Assembly: GCA_001509375.1 (NCBI GenBank)
Contig: LGFT01000006.1
Location: 1 to 44,880, forward strand
Length of the DNA stretch: 44,880 nt
From: Methanothrix harundinacea
GTDB taxonomy: Archaea; Halobacteriota; Methanosarcinia; Methanotrichales; Methanotrichaceae
Reading direction: 5' to 3'
In this document: positions 16,278 through 24,873 of the stretch, in pieces
Numbering within the stretch: position 1 is the stretch's first letter
Layout: every line of letters begins with the position of its first letter
Made by a program: the position numbers and the translations under genes
The notes under the pieces: model-generated
Told to the model about the DNA's origin: nothing
The model's input: the letters and a program-made list of their open reading frames with translations, nothing else
The model's database searches: none

Positions 16278-18080
16278 GTGGACATGGCGAGCAGATGGCA
16301 AAAATGCTGGGATGTAGCCCCCGAGATTTACCTCCTCCTGAAGGGGAGCGATAGCCTGGAGGCCGCCCGAGACCTGGTCGTGGGCTACCTCCAGTCCCTG
16401 GACTGGACCCACCGACGAGAGACGGCCGAGATGGACCCCTGGGATTACGTCCTCTTCAATGAGGCGCTCGAGTGCCTCAAGAACATCTTCTCCCCTCGAA
16501 ACGAGAGGGCTGCAAAGACCTCCTCATTGGAGCAGCTCTGGAAGGCCGCCGTCACCGGAGACGCCGATGTGGCGGACGACTTCGTCGACGAGTTCTACCA
16601 CCTCTTCAAGGGCGTAAAGGTCCAGTCGGAGGTCTACCCCTCGATGCTCATGGAGGGCTTGGAAGTCTCCGACTTCGACGAGTACGAGGGGAGGGAGGCT
16701 GGGCAAAGGCGGTCCGACTACCTCGACGAGATGAGCCGCCGGATGGACGAGCACCTCTCAAGGTACAGGAGCGGCCTCGACCCCGAGATCGCCGAAAAGA
16801 GGATCGAGAATCGGGAGAGGATCCTCGCGGTCCTCGGCGCCGACCCTGACGACTGGAACGACTGGAGGTGGCAGTTCCGCCACGTCTTCAAGGATGAGAG
16901 GGGACTGGAGACGATTAAAGAGGTGATCGCCCTCAGCTCCGAGCATGACGCGGCGATCCGGCTCGCCGTGGAGAACGGCGTCCCCTTCGGCGTCACCCCC
17001 CATTACCTCCACCTGATGGATGAAAAGCCCTGCGACCTCGACTTCGCCGTCCGGCTCCAGGTATTTCCGCCCAAAAAGTACGTAGAGAATATGATCGCCC
17101 ACCGAAAAGACCGAAAATGGGCCTTCGACTTCATGCGGGAGCACGACACCTCCCCGACGGACCTGGTCACCCGCCGCTACCCGCGGGTCGCCATCGTAAA
17201 GCCCTACGACTCCTGCCCCCAGATCTGCGTCTACTGCCAGAGGAACTGGGAGATCACCACCCCCTTCATGCCCTCGGCGATGGCCTCGACGGAGGCGATC
17301 GACGCCGCCCTCGACTGGTACACCGAGCACGAGGCGATGATGGACGTTCTCCTCACCGGGGGCGACCCCCTGGTGATGAACGACGACCTCATCGATCGGA
17401 TATTGGGCCGCCTGGCGGAGATCCCCCACCTTTCGAGCATCAGGATCGCCACCCGAACCCCCATCACCGTCCCCCAGAGGATCACAGAAGAGCTCTGCGA
17501 GATATTCGCAAGCTACCACGAATTGGGGAGGCGGAGCCTCTGCGTCGTCACCCACCTCATGCACCCCTACGAGGTCACCCCCGAGACCCTAGAGGCGGTG
17601 AAGAGGATCAGGATGCTGGGGATGGACGTCTACAACCAGCAGGTCTTCACCTTCGCCAACAGCAGGAGGTTTGAGACCGCGGCCCTCAGGGTGATCATGA
17701 AGAAGATCGGGATCGACCCCTACTACACCTTCAACATGAAGGGAAAAAGTGAGATGGAAGATTACGCCGTCCCCATTGCCCGGATCCTCCAGGAGCGAAA
17801 GGAGGAGGCCCGGCTCCTCCCAGGGATCTTTCGGACCGACGAGCCGGTCTTCAACGTCCCCTTCCTGGGAAAAGATCACCTCCGTGCCTGGCAGAACCAT
17901 GAGATCATAGCCATCCAGCCCGACGGCAGGAGAACCTACCGATTCCTCCCCTGGGAGAAGAACATCGTCCAGGTCAAGCCCTATATCTACGACGACGTAA
18001 GCATCGCTAGCTACCTCGAAAAGCTGAGGCGGCGGGGCGAGGACCCAGAGAAGTACAAGAGCATATGGTACTATTACTGA
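16278..18080 (+). CDS. KamA-family radical SAM protein, long form (lysine 2,3-aminomutase-related)
   Basis: A radical S-adenosylmethionine enzyme related to lysine/glutamate 2,3-aminomutases. The [4Fe-4S] motif is CPQICVYC (Cys313, Cys317, Cys320), followed by LLTGGDPLVMNDDLIDRIL in the barrel and the KamA-like HLMHPYEVTPETLEAVKRI. At 600 residues it is about 180 longer than classical aminomutase, with an extra N-terminal region (about 1-210) rich in acidic and aromatic residues. The glycine-rich PLP-lysine motif of true lysine aminomutase (PGGGGK) is not seen. The best counterpart is NVPFLGKDH near 534. No beta-lysine acetyltransferase (AblB) gene adjoins, so a role in acetyl-beta-lysine osmolyte synthesis is not supported. 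Starts GTG 16278 and ATG 16284 are both possible. Confidence 0.85.
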   Translation: MDMASRWQKCWDVAPEIYLLLKGSDSLEAARDLVVGYLQSLDWTHRRETAEMDPWDYVLFNEALECLKNIFSPRNERAAKTSSLEQLWKAAVTGDADVADDFVDEFYHLFKGVKVQSEVYPSMLMEGLEVSDFDEYEGREAGQRRSDYLDEMSRRMDEHLSRYRSGLDPEIAEKRIENRERILAVLGADPDDWNDWRWQFRHVFKDERGLETIKEVIALSSEHDAAIRLAVENGVPFGVTPHYLHLMDEKPCDLDFAVRLQVFPPKKYVENMIAHRKDRKWAFDFMREHDTSPTDLVTRRYPRVAIVKPYDSCPQICVYCQRNWEITTPFMPSAMASTEAIDAALDWYTEHEAMMDVLLTGGDPLVMNDDLIDRILGRLAEIPHLSSIRIATRTPITVPQRITEELCEIFASYHELGRRSLCVVTHLMHPYEVTPETLEAVKRIRMLGMDVYNQQVFTFANSRRFETAALRVIMKKIGIDPYYTFNMKGKSEMEDYAVPIARILQERKEEARLLPGIFRTDEPVFNVPFLGKDHLRAWQNHEIIAIQPDGRRTYRFLPWEKNIVQVKPYIYDDVSIASYLEKLRRRGEDPEKYKSIWYYY

Positions 18081-18181
18081 AGACGAGCGGTGCAACAATA
18101 ATATTTTTCTCGTCTCAGATTCTGAGACGTTGGCTGGCTGAGATGCCCCATCCTCCGCCGCCAATCACCCTGGCAGTTGCC

Positions 18182-18515
18182 CTAGCCTCGGCCCTTCCCG
18201 CAGGATTGGCACAAGATATTGTAGGTCGTCGTCTCCAGGGGCAGGAGGGCAAACTTCCCCCTCCGGCGCCACAGGGCCGATCCCGGGCTCGATGGAGACA
18301 TTGGCGGCTTGGCCCACGCCGGATACATTCCAGCTCAATATCGAGCTCTCCCCAGGCCGGCTCTCGGCGGGGTCAGCTTCAAACCGCTCGATCACCGGCG
18401 GGCTTGGTTCTCGATCGTATCCTTGCGGGCTCATGAACCCCAAATGGTCGATGGCCAGGAGGAGGCCGCTGAAGATGGCGGCCATGATGAATACTCCGAG
18501 AAAAAACCTGGCCAT
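18182..18515 (-). pseudogene. Membrane-anchored Ig-like protein with a probable frameshift
   Basis: The frame opening at 18515 encodes one membrane helix (about 4-22) and an Ig-like strand pattern (PPVIERFEADPAESRPGESS, then ILSWNVSG and IEPGIGPV) common in archaeal surface proteins. That frame then continues to 18165 as unrelated sequence (VCPPAPGDDD). In the neighbouring frame the expected end of the fold reappears at once as PLETTTYNIL, stopping at 18182. The switch lies near 18250-18262 in a G-run. So either the gene is broken or the assembled sequence carries an indel. The uninterrupted frame would be 116 residues. It follows PolX on the same strand after 64 bp. Confidence 0.6.
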
Positions 18516-18579
18516 ATATCCGCCGGGGGACCTCCATCCCGGCCCTCTTTTTTCTTCATCGCTGCCCCTCCTCTCCCCT

Positions 18580-20298
18580 TCAGACTTTGTCGAGGTATTT
18601 CAGCAGATCCGCGATCCCCAGAGTGTTGAGGACGTCTTTCTCCTCCAGCCAGCCACGCCTTGCGGTTTTGATCCCATACTCGATCGCCATCAGGCCGCAG
18701 GTGCTGTGGGCGTCGGTGTTTATCGCGAGCTTTACCTCCAGCTCCTTCGCCCTCCTCGCCCACCGGCCGTTCAGGTCGAGCCTGCTGGGGTGGGCGTTGA
18801 TCTCCATGGCGGTCTTCGTTCTAGCCGCAGCCTCTAAGACCCTCTCCATATCCACCTCGTAGGCTTCCCTCTCCCCGATCTTCCTTCCGGTGGGGTGGCC
18901 GATGACGTCGACCTCTTCGCTCTCCATCGCCGATATGATCCTGTTTGTCATCTCCCTCTCCCTCTGGTTGTAGGCTGAGTGGACCGAGGCTACGACGACG
19001 TCGCACTGCGATAGAATTTCGTCCGGATAGTCGAGCTTCCCGTCGGCCCTGATGTCCACCTCAGTTCCCACCAGGATCGAAAACCCCTCGATCGAGCCGT
19101 TTAGGCTTCTGATCAGCTCCATCTTCTCTTTGAACCTGTCCTCAGCGAGGCCGTTTGCGATCCCGAGGCTCGGAGAGTGGTCGCAGATCGCCATGTACTC
19201 GTAGCCGAGCTTTTTGGCGGTTTTTACCATCTCCTCGATGGAGTGGCGGCCGTCCGACCAGTCGCTGTGGACGTGAAGGTCGCCCTTGATGTCCGAGACC
19301 TCGATGAGCCTCGGGAGCCTCCCTGCCAGGGCCGCCTCCACCTCCCCCTGGTCCTCCCGGATCTCGGGAGGGATCCAGTCCATCCCTAGATGGTGGTATA
19401 AGTCCTCCTCCCGGTCGAAGAAGAGCTCCTCGCCGTTTGCTACCCTGGTCAGAGAGTACTCAGAGAGGGAGTAACCCTTTGAGAGGGCGACCTGCCGGAG
19501 CCGGACGTTATGCTCCTTGGATCCTGTGAAGTACTGGACCACCGTCCCGAAGGACCGGGGCTCGACGATCCGGAGGTCCACCTGCACCGTCTCATCGACT
19601 ATGACGGAGGCCTTCGTCGGCCCCTTCATCAGAACCTCCTCCACGGCGGGGATCTCGACGAAGGCCCGGATCGCCGCCCCCGGTGACTCGGACGTCGCAA
19701 GGATGTCGATGTCCCCCACCGTCTCCCTCCCCCGCCGGAGGCTCCCCGCCAAGGTGAGGTTTCTGACCCCCTCCACCCTTCGCAAGGAGCCGAGGATCCT
19801 CTCTGCGATCGGCAAGGCCACCCCCAGGGGAATTCGATCGCTCCTCTTCTTCCACCTCTCGATGGCCCGAAGGATGTTCTTCTCGGAGGTGGGTCCCATC
19901 CGGGGAAGCCGCCGGACCCGATGCTCCCTCACCGCACGCTCCAGCTCTTCAACGGTCGATACCCCCAGCTTCTCATGAAGCATCGATATGGTCTTGGGGC
20001 CCAGCCCCGAGATCTCGAGAAGCTCGGCCATACCCTGAGGCGTCTCCTGAAAGAGCCGATCGTGAGCCCCGATCTTCCCGGTATCGAGAAACTCAGAGAT
20101 CTTGCTGGCGATGGCTTTGCCCACCCCGGGTATCGTCTCGAGCTCGCCGCGGCGGGAGACCTCCTCCAGGTCCTCTTTCATCGACTCTACGGACCGGGCA
20201 GCCCTCCGGTATGCCACTACCTTAAAGCCGCTCTCTCCCCGAAGCTCCAACAGATCCCCCATCTCCCGGAGGAGACGAGCAACCTCTTCGTTCTTCAC
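18580..20298 (-). CDS. polX: Family X DNA polymerase with PHP domain (PolX)
   Basis: A repair polymerase (572 residues) that fills short gaps, with a C-terminal PHP nuclease domain. The N-terminus has two helix-hairpin-helix segments (IPGVGKAIA near 56-64 and ISGLGPKTI near 96-104). The polymerase palm follows with LAGSLRRGRETVGDIDIL (Asp196 and Asp198) and the third aspartate in VQVDLRIVE (Asp241). The PHP domain begins near residue 340 with HVHSDWSDG and includes ICDHSPS, GTEVDIR and AINTDAHST, which carry metal ligands. Length and order match bacterial and archaeal PolX. The start is GTG 20298. A TATA-like CTTTATAAC at 20321-20329 is about 27 bp upstream, indicating a leaderless message. 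Confidence 0.94.
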   Translation of the reverse strand: MKNEEVARLLREMGDLLELRGESGFKVVAYRRAARSVESMKEDLEEVSRRGELETIPGVGKAIASKISEFLDTGKIGAHDRLFQETPQGMAELLEISGLGPKTISMLHEKLGVSTVEELERAVREHRVRRLPRMGPTSEKNILRAIERWKKRSDRIPLGVALPIAERILGSLRRVEGVRNLTLAGSLRRGRETVGDIDILATSESPGAAIRAFVEIPAVEEVLMKGPTKASVIVDETVQVDLRIVEPRSFGTVVQYFTGSKEHNVRLRQVALSKGYSLSEYSLTRVANGEELFFDREEDLYHHLGMDWIPPEIREDQGEVEAALAGRLPRLIEVSDIKGDLHVHSDWSDGRHSIEEMVKTAKKLGYEYMAICDHSPSLGIANGLAEDRFKEKMELIRSLNGSIEGFSILVGTEVDIRADGKLDYPDEILSQCDVVVASVHSAYNQREREMTNRIISAMESEEVDVIGHPTGRKIGEREAYEVDMERVLEAAARTKTAMEINAHPSRLDLNGRWARRAKELEVKLAINTDAHSTCGLMAIEYGIKTARRGWLEEKDVLNTLGIADLLKYLDKV

Positions 20299-20387
20299 GG
20301 AAAAAGGGTTGGATACAGATGTTATAAAGAGCTTGGCCGAAGGCCTCCGCCGACCGAGCCATGGACTAGGAACCGTCGGAGGAGCCG

Positions 20388-21113
20388 TCAGACGAGATCC
20401 TCGATGTGGGTCATCTCCCCGACCTCGGTGAGATCGCTTATCGACTCGGTTTTTATTCTGATCCCGCGGCTCATGGCGGCAGCGATGATGTTTGTCCCGC
20501 CGACTAGGGAGATGCCAACGTGATCCCTCTCTACAGAGACCCCCAGGACGTTCACGTTCGGTTCGCCCAGGTCCAAAACCCCCGAAAATCCGGCCTCGGC
20601 AAGATCCTCGAGCTTCTCCACGATCCTCTCTCCCGCCAGCATCGGAGCCTCCTGGAGGTTTCCCAGGATCCTGCCGCTCCCAGTCTCCATCATCTCCACC
20701 ACCGATGTGAGCTCCTGGCTGATGAGGACGTCTATGGGATCGATGGTGGTGGCCCAGTACATCAGCATGTCAGTGAACCGGACGGGCTCGCGGTCGATCA
20801 CCTCGATGACGCCCCCTCCCTTGGGCCTTATGGGAACTCCGGCCTTGAGGAGGACTCCGCTGATGGTGATGCTACAGGTGGACATGATCTTGGCTTTGGT
20901 GCCCAACGTCTCCAGCTTCAGATAGGGGCTGACGGCGAGGCCGCTCTCCATGACGTCCCGGAATATCTGGAGGGTGGGATCCAGCATCTCCAGATCCACC
21001 AGGGAGGTGTTGGTGATGATCTTCCCCACCATCCTCCGGGGATCGAAGCTCACCTTATGCATCAGGTTCTCAATTCTGCTCAGGGAAAAGACGAGGGGTT
21101 TCAAACCTACCAC
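20388..21113 (-). CDS. Stand-alone NrpR regulatory (DUF128) domain protein
   Basis: The protein consists of one NrpR domain (DUF128), the 2-oxoglutarate-sensing module of the methanogen nitrogen repressor NrpR. Recognisable family segments are [51 protein letters not shown], a [14 protein letters not shown] segment, and [20 protein letters not shown]. There is no room for the winged-helix DNA-binding domain that starts NrpR/NrpRI, so this resembles the NrpRII type, which works by binding an NrpRI partner. The start is GTG 21113 with AAGGA upstream. A TATA-like CATATTTAAAGG (minus strand, 21179-21190) lies above it. No nitrogen-assimilation genes are nearby. Confidence 0.85.
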   Translation of the reverse strand: MVGLKPLVFSLSRIENLMHKVSFDPRRMVGKIITNTSLVDLEMLDPTLQIFRDVMESGLAVSPYLKLETLGTKAKIMSTCSITISGVLLKAGVPIRPKGGGVIEVIDREPVRFTDMLMYWATTIDPIDVLISQELTSVVEMMETGSGRILGNLQEAPMLAGERIVEKLEDLAEAGFSGVLDLGEPNVNVLGVSVERDHVGISLVGGTNIIAAAMSRGIRIKTESISDLTEVGEMTHIEDLV

Positions 21114-21244
21114 CGAATCCTTCTTGCCGTCGGCTGGGGCCGCCGCCAGGTTGCTCCGAGATCCCCAAAGTAGCTCATCCTTTAAATATGGTGAAGATCG
21201 GGCGGGAAAGCCGTCTTATATCACCTCTTACATACTTGGCCAAG

Positions 21245-21982
21245 ATGTTGCGCCAGAGGTTTGTGCTCGATACCACTGCCCTCACTGACTCCCTCGCCTG
21301 GGAAGGGGAGGGTTGCACCAACATTTGCGAGGGGATGAACGCCATCCTCGACTGCATAGCCGAGGCGAGGCTCCACCTCGGCATAAGCTGCTACATCCCC
21401 TACCCCTCCGTCTACAACGAGATCAGGGACTTCGTCAGGCACAACGACTGCGATGAGGCGGTTTTGATTAAGGTCGACACATGGCTTGTTAAGATGACCC
21501 CGGACCGCTACGAGGTGAAGATTCCATCGAAGGTCTTCTACGAGTACGTCTTCTACATGCGGAGCAGGATCAACAAGGGAATGAACGTCGCCGAGGAGGC
21601 CATCTGGGAGGCGGTGGCAAGGTGCATCGCCATGAGCGCGAGCGGAGGGGACCTGACGGCCCTGAAGGGCGAGATCGAGAGGGAGGCTGTAGGGGGCATC
21701 GTGAGAAAGTTCCGCGAGAAGTACAGAAATGCTCTCCGGTATGGCATCCTCGACAGCGCCCCCGACATCGACATCCTTCTCCTGGCAAAGGAGCTGAACG
21801 CCGCAGTGATCTCCCAGGACCTGGGGGTTCAGAGATGGGCGGAGCAGCTGGGCCTCCGGTACCTGGAGGCGAGAACTTTCCCCGTCATGATCAAGGAGTA
21901 CCTGAGCCGAGCGAGGGCGATCCAGAAGAGCGATGGCTTGCCCCTGTACGTCCCGCCCTCCAGCGATGAAGATACATTCTAA
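21245..21982 (+). CDS. RNA ligase partner protein (PIN-like, UPF0278)
   Basis: A 245-residue archaeal protein of the 'RNA ligase partner' family, usually encoded next to an ATP-dependent RNA ligase. A PIN-like nuclease fold is suggested by acidic residues in [11 protein letters not shown] at the N-terminus and in [18 protein letters not shown] near residue 180. Other family blocks are [14 protein letters not shown] and [18 protein letters not shown]. No ligase gene adjoins it here. ATG 21245 is chosen because a TATA-like CTTATATC (21214-21221) stands about 27 bp upstream, implying a leaderless message. The in-frame ATG at 21188 precedes that box. VapC-type toxin is an unlikely alternative given the length and absence of an antitoxin gene. 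Confidence 0.88.
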   Translation: MLRQRFVLDTTALTDSLAWEGEGCTNICEGMNAILDCIAEARLHLGISCYIPYPSVYNEIRDFVRHNDCDEAVLIKVDTWLVKMTPDRYEVKIPSKVFYEYVFYMRSRINKGMNVAEEAIWEAVARCIAMSASGGDLTALKGEIEREAVGGIVRKFREKYRNALRYGILDSAPDIDILLLAKELNAAVISQDLGVQRWAEQLGLRYLEARTFPVMIKEYLSRARAIQKSDGLPLYVPPSSDEDTF

Positions 21983-22053
21983 ATTTTATAAGTTTAATTA
22001 TAAGGAAAAATTGGAGGCAAAAAATGGGGGGGGACAAAAAAGCCCTTTTCGCT

Positions 22054-23160
22054 TCAAGATCCAAGGAGCCTCTCCAGGAGCCAGTCCGGCTCGAACTTCA
22101 CCAGGTCGGGATAGTCCTGCCCCACCCCCAGAAAGAGGATCGGCTTTCCTGTTACGGAGGATATGGATATGGCGGCCCCGCCCTTGGCGTCGGCGTCGGT
22201 CTTGGTGAGGATCGTCCCGTCGATCGGAACCGCCTCGTTGAAGAGCCTCGCCCTCTCGACAGCGTCGTTTCCCGCGATCGCCTCATCTACAAATATCAGA
22301 AGATCGGGCTCCACAACCCGAACTATCTTCTTCATCTGGTCCATGAGGTTGACGTTGGTGTGGAGCCTTCCCGCGGTGTCTGCGAGGACCACGTCCCTGT
22401 GGTGGGCTTTCGCGTACTCCACGGCATCGAAGATGACGGCGGCGGGATCTTTTCCGTCCTTATGCTTGACGAGCTTCACCTCCAGCTTATTCGCGTGGAC
22501 CTCGATCTGCTCCACCGCCCCCGCCCGGAAGGTGTCCCCGGCGGCGAGGACGATGGAGTAGCCCCGATCTCGGAGGTACCTCGCGACCTTCGCGATGGAG
22601 GTGGTCTTGCCCGTACCGTTCACCCCGACGAAGACGATCTTCACCGGCTTATCGGCCTCTGCGATGAACTCGTCGACGTCGAAATAGTTCTCAGAGAGGA
22701 CCTTATAGAGGGCTGACCTCAAAGCCTCTTCGACGATCTCACCGGTGTCGGCCCGGATCTTCTTCTTTTGCCCCACCAGATCGTCCTTGACGGAGGCGAC
22801 GATCTTCTCGGCTACTGGGAGGGCGACGTCGCTTTCGAGGAGGGCCATCTCCAGCTCCCAGAGAGGATCCTGCAGATCATTTTCGTCGAGGACGACCTCC
22901 TGCTCGAAGATGAGGGATTTGGCCCGGGAGGTGAAGGACTGCTTCGTTTTCGAGACGTTTTTCTCAGGGGCGGGTTCCGCCTCGCTCTCTTTTGCGACGA
23001 CGGCCGCGCTCTTCTCCGAAGCAGGCCCCTTCTCTTCGGCTCCGCCCTTCTCGGCGGCCTTCGCCTCGGCCTTCTTTGCCTCGGCCTCGCCCTTCTCCTG
23101 GATCTTGGTGGAGACGGCCTCTTTGAACCCCTTCAGCCTCTCCTTGAACCTGTTGAACAA
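22054..23160 (-). CDS. ftsY: Signal recognition particle receptor FtsY
   Basis: The GTPase receptor that docks the SRP-ribosome complex at the membrane for co-translational insertion. The N-terminal region (about 1-75) is highly charged and Ala/Glu/Lys-rich, the typical membrane-associating A region. The NG domain follows with P-loop GVNGTGKTTSIAKVA (about 176-190), the DTAGR motif, TKTDADAKGGAA and the C-terminal FLGVGQDYPDLVKFEPDWL. The length of 368 is normal. It closes the nine-gene translation run, 11 bp after the prefoldin alpha gene, an order shared widely among euryarchaea. Confidence 0.97.
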   Translation of the reverse strand: MFNRFKERLKGFKEAVSTKIQEKGEAEAKKAEAKAAEKGGAEEKGPASEKSAAVVAKESEAEPAPEKNVSKTKQSFTSRAKSLIFEQEVVLDENDLQDPLWELEMALLESDVALPVAEKIVASVKDDLVGQKKKIRADTGEIVEEALRSALYKVLSENYFDVDEFIAEADKPVKIVFVGVNGTGKTTSIAKVARYLRDRGYSIVLAAGDTFRAGAVEQIEVHANKLEVKLVKHKDGKDPAAVIFDAVEYAKAHHRDVVLADTAGRLHTNVNLMDQMKKIVRVVEPDLLIFVDEAIAGNDAVERARLFNEAVPIDGTILTKTDADAKGGAAISISSVTGKPILFLGVGQDYPDLVKFEPDWLLERLLGS

Positions 23161-23171
23161 CCTTCCCGCTC

Positions 23172-23609
23172 CTACTCAGAATACTGCTGCTCGTACCTGG
23201 AGGCTATCGACTGGATCTTGCCCATCTCCTGCTCGATCTTGGAGAGTGTCTGGTTCAGCTTGGCCGAGGCCTCCGAGAGCTGAGCTTTCCTCTTGCTTAG
23301 GGACTCCTTCGCCTCGGCATTGCTCTTCTCGATGCTCACCCCGGCGCCGACGCCCACGATCACCTTGTCTATGGTGGCGAGCTTTGCGTGGATGAAAGAG
23401 TCTTGGCCAATGGGCACCAGCATCTCCTGCCCCTCCTCGGCCTTCTCCATCTCCTCTACCACCTTGAGGGCCTTCTCGCACCCCTCCACGGAGAGCTGGA
23501 AGAGACCGAGCTGTCGGACGATCGCCTCAGCCTCAGCCTGGTACTGCTGATAAACCGTCAAGAGTCTCCTGACCTCCTCCTCGCTGGAAGCAGCCGGAGA
23601 CTCAGCCAA
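23172..23609 (-). CDS. pfdA: Prefoldin subunit alpha
   Basis: A subunit of the hexameric prefoldin chaperone, which captures unfolded proteins and passes them to the thermosome. At 145 residues it has two long coiled-coil arms (about 10-50 and 95-140) flanking a central beta-hairpin region that includes LVPIGQDSFIHAKL and DKVIVGVGAGVSIE, characteristic of the alpha subunit. Its start overlaps the end of the L18Ae gene by 8 bases, and FtsY follows after 11 bp. The beta subunit is not in the window. Confidence 0.95.
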   Translation of the reverse strand: MAESPAASSEEEVRRLLTVYQQYQAEAEAIVRQLGLFQLSVEGCEKALKVVEEMEKAEEGQEMLVPIGQDSFIHAKLATIDKVIVGVGAGVSIEKSNAEAKESLSKRKAQLSEASAKLNQTLSKIEQEMGKIQSIASRYEQQYSE

Positions 23610-23781
23610 GAGCCTTCACCTCTTCTATCCTGATCAGGTTCCTCTTCACGCCCTGCTTACTTCCGAGCAGGGAATACGTCTTCTCCAAGGCGTTCTTCTC
23701 GCTGTTGCTCTCGATCACCTTGGAGAAGGACTGCCACTCGTTCCTAACCCTAAACTTTCCCTTGACCTCAAAATCGACCAT
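23602..23781 (-). CDS. rpl18a: 50S ribosomal protein L18Ae (LX)
   Basis: A small archaeal large-subunit protein (59 residues) related to the N-terminal half of eukaryotic eL20 (L18a). It begins MVDFEVKGKF and ends RIEEVKALG; the block NALEKTYSLLGSKQGVKR is typical. ATG 23781 is chosen over an upstream frame (to 23808) because the family starts at this Val-Asp-Phe sequence and the longer form would overlap aIF6. Four bases separate it from aIF6, and it overlaps pfdA. Confidence 0.93.
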   Translation of the reverse strand: MVDFEVKGKFRVRNEWQSFSKVIESNSEKNALEKTYSLLGSKQGVKRNLIRIEEVKALG

Positions 23782-23785
23782 AATA

Positions 23786-24463
23786 CTACCCCATAAAACC
23801 CAACGCATCTTCGATGCGGCCCAGCTCCGGCCCCGTCGTCTCGTCTCCGGCGACGTACCCTCGACAGTTGGCGAGGACTCCGGAACCCACCAGAGGCGAG
23901 CCGAAGTTCACAGTCCCCACGTCCACGGGAAGGCCGAAGAGGTCTTCGAGCTCTGCCAGCTCTGCATCCGTCATCCTCGGATGGGCGAGAACGCCCCGAT
24001 TTGTCACGACGGAGGTCATTCCGACGGTCTTCAGCCCCCCTATCGTCCCTCTTCGAAGATCGACTCCAAGGGTCCTGGAGATGCTCTCGCAGGCCCGATC
24101 CGAGAGGCCGGGATGGACCATGGCGGCGGTGTCGTTGGCGAGGATGACGTTCCCGGCGGCGCTTATCTTTCCGGGGAGCCTAGCCACCCTGCCGAAGGAG
24201 GAGAGCCTCGCGAGATCCTCGTCGCTGGCGTGAGGGGTTAGGACGAAGCCGCTGCTATTGCCGCAGACGAGAGACCCCACCACCGAGCTTCCCGCCACCA
24301 GCATCTTCTGAGGCTCGATCCCCAGGTACCTCTCCAGAGTCCTCATCGCTCCGGGCGCGGTCTCCGGGGGGACCAGGATCGCCCTTTCGGTGCAGCAGGC
24401 GAAGACCCCCAGAAGGAAGCTTCCTGCGATCTTCAGCCGCTTATCTGACCCGTTCGCCTGCAA
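23786..24463 (-). CDS. eif6: Translation initiation factor 6 (aIF6)
   Basis: A ribosome anti-association factor that binds the 50S subunit. The five-fold pentein repeats are visible, for example GSSVVGSLVCGNSSGFVLTP, MVHPGLSD, GGLKTVGMTSVVTNRGVLAHP and VGSGVLANCRGYVAGDETTGPEL. The length of about 225 fits. The start is uncertain: there is no ATG. TTG 24463 or TTG 24475 lie inside the end of the L31e gene, whereas the conserved fold begins only at LKIAGSFLLGVF about ten residues later. Translation is probably coupled to L31e. Confidence 0.93.
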   Translation of the reverse strand: MQANGSDKRLKIAGSFLLGVFACCTERAILVPPETAPGAMRTLERYLGIEPQKMLVAGSSVVGSLVCGNSSGFVLTPHASDEDLARLSSFGRVARLPGKISAAGNVILANDTAAMVHPGLSDRACESISRTLGVDLRRGTIGGLKTVGMTSVVTNRGVLAHPRMTDAELAELEDLFGLPVDVGTVNFGSPLVGSGVLANCRGYVAGDETTGPELGRIEDALGFMG

Positions 24464-24713
24464 ACTCTGCCTCAACCCCGCCGTCGTCGAATTTCGCCGC
24501 TTTGACCCGGACCCTCGCCGGCGGCTTCTCTGAGCCCCGAGCCCAGATCGCCTCGTTGAGGTCGCTTGAGATCTTAACCTCCTCAGCTGAGGTCTTCATG
24601 TGCCTTGCGAGGTAGCTTCGTACCTCGTCCACGGCCCTCTTGCTCCTTTTCCATCTTGGAGCCTTCTTAACTCCCCTCAACGGAATCGTGTATACCCTTT
24701 CTGTCTCCGCCAT
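24441..24713 (-). CDS. rpl31e: 50S ribosomal protein L31e
   Basis: A large-subunit ribosomal protein near the polypeptide exit (90 residues). Family blocks are YTIPLRGVKKAPRWKRSKRA, VRSYLARHMK and DLNEAIWARGSEKPPARVRV. It begins MAETER at ATG 24713, ten bases after the L39e stop, and overlaps the start of aIF6. It is part of the conserved archaeal L39e-L31e-aIF6-LX order. Confidence 0.96.
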   Translation of the reverse strand: MAETERVYTIPLRGVKKAPRWKRSKRAVDEVRSYLARHMKTSAEEVKISSDLNEAIWARGSEKPPARVRVKAAKFDDGGVEAEFAGERVR

Positions 24714-24723
24714 CTTTCATCCC

Positions 24724-24873
24724 TCACTCTATGCTGCTCCGTCTCCAGTGGCGCCTCTTGGGATGGCTCACCACGTTTCGCATCGTCTTTATGATTACCC
24801 AGCCGGGGACACGCCTGTTCTGGCCGAAGGCCTTGGCGTGTCTGATCTTCTTCCCTTTGCTTCTCTTGCTCAA
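24724..24873 (-). CDS. rpl39e: 50S ribosomal protein L39e
   Basis: A tiny, very basic protein of 49 residues lining the ribosome exit tunnel. The translation starts [20 protein letters not shown] and contains [10 protein letters not shown] and [14 protein letters not shown], matching L39e closely. The start is TTG 24873, which overlaps the stop of the upstream PP-loop gene by four bases (TTGA). A strong AGGAGG lies 8 bases before it. It is easily missed because of its size and its TTG start. Confidence 0.95.
   Translation of the reverse strand: MSKRSKGKKIRHAKAFGQNRRVPGWVIIKTMRNVVSHPKRRHWRRSSIE

Noticed and set aside
16278-18080. Lysine 2,3-aminomutase AblA for acetyl-beta-lysine synthesis
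   Set aside because: No AblB neighbour, no glycine-rich PLP motif and a long extra N-terminus.
21245-21982. PIN protein as a VapC toxin of a toxin-antitoxin pair
   Set aside because: Twice the usual VapC length, matches RNA-ligase-partner blocks, and no small antitoxin gene is adjacent.
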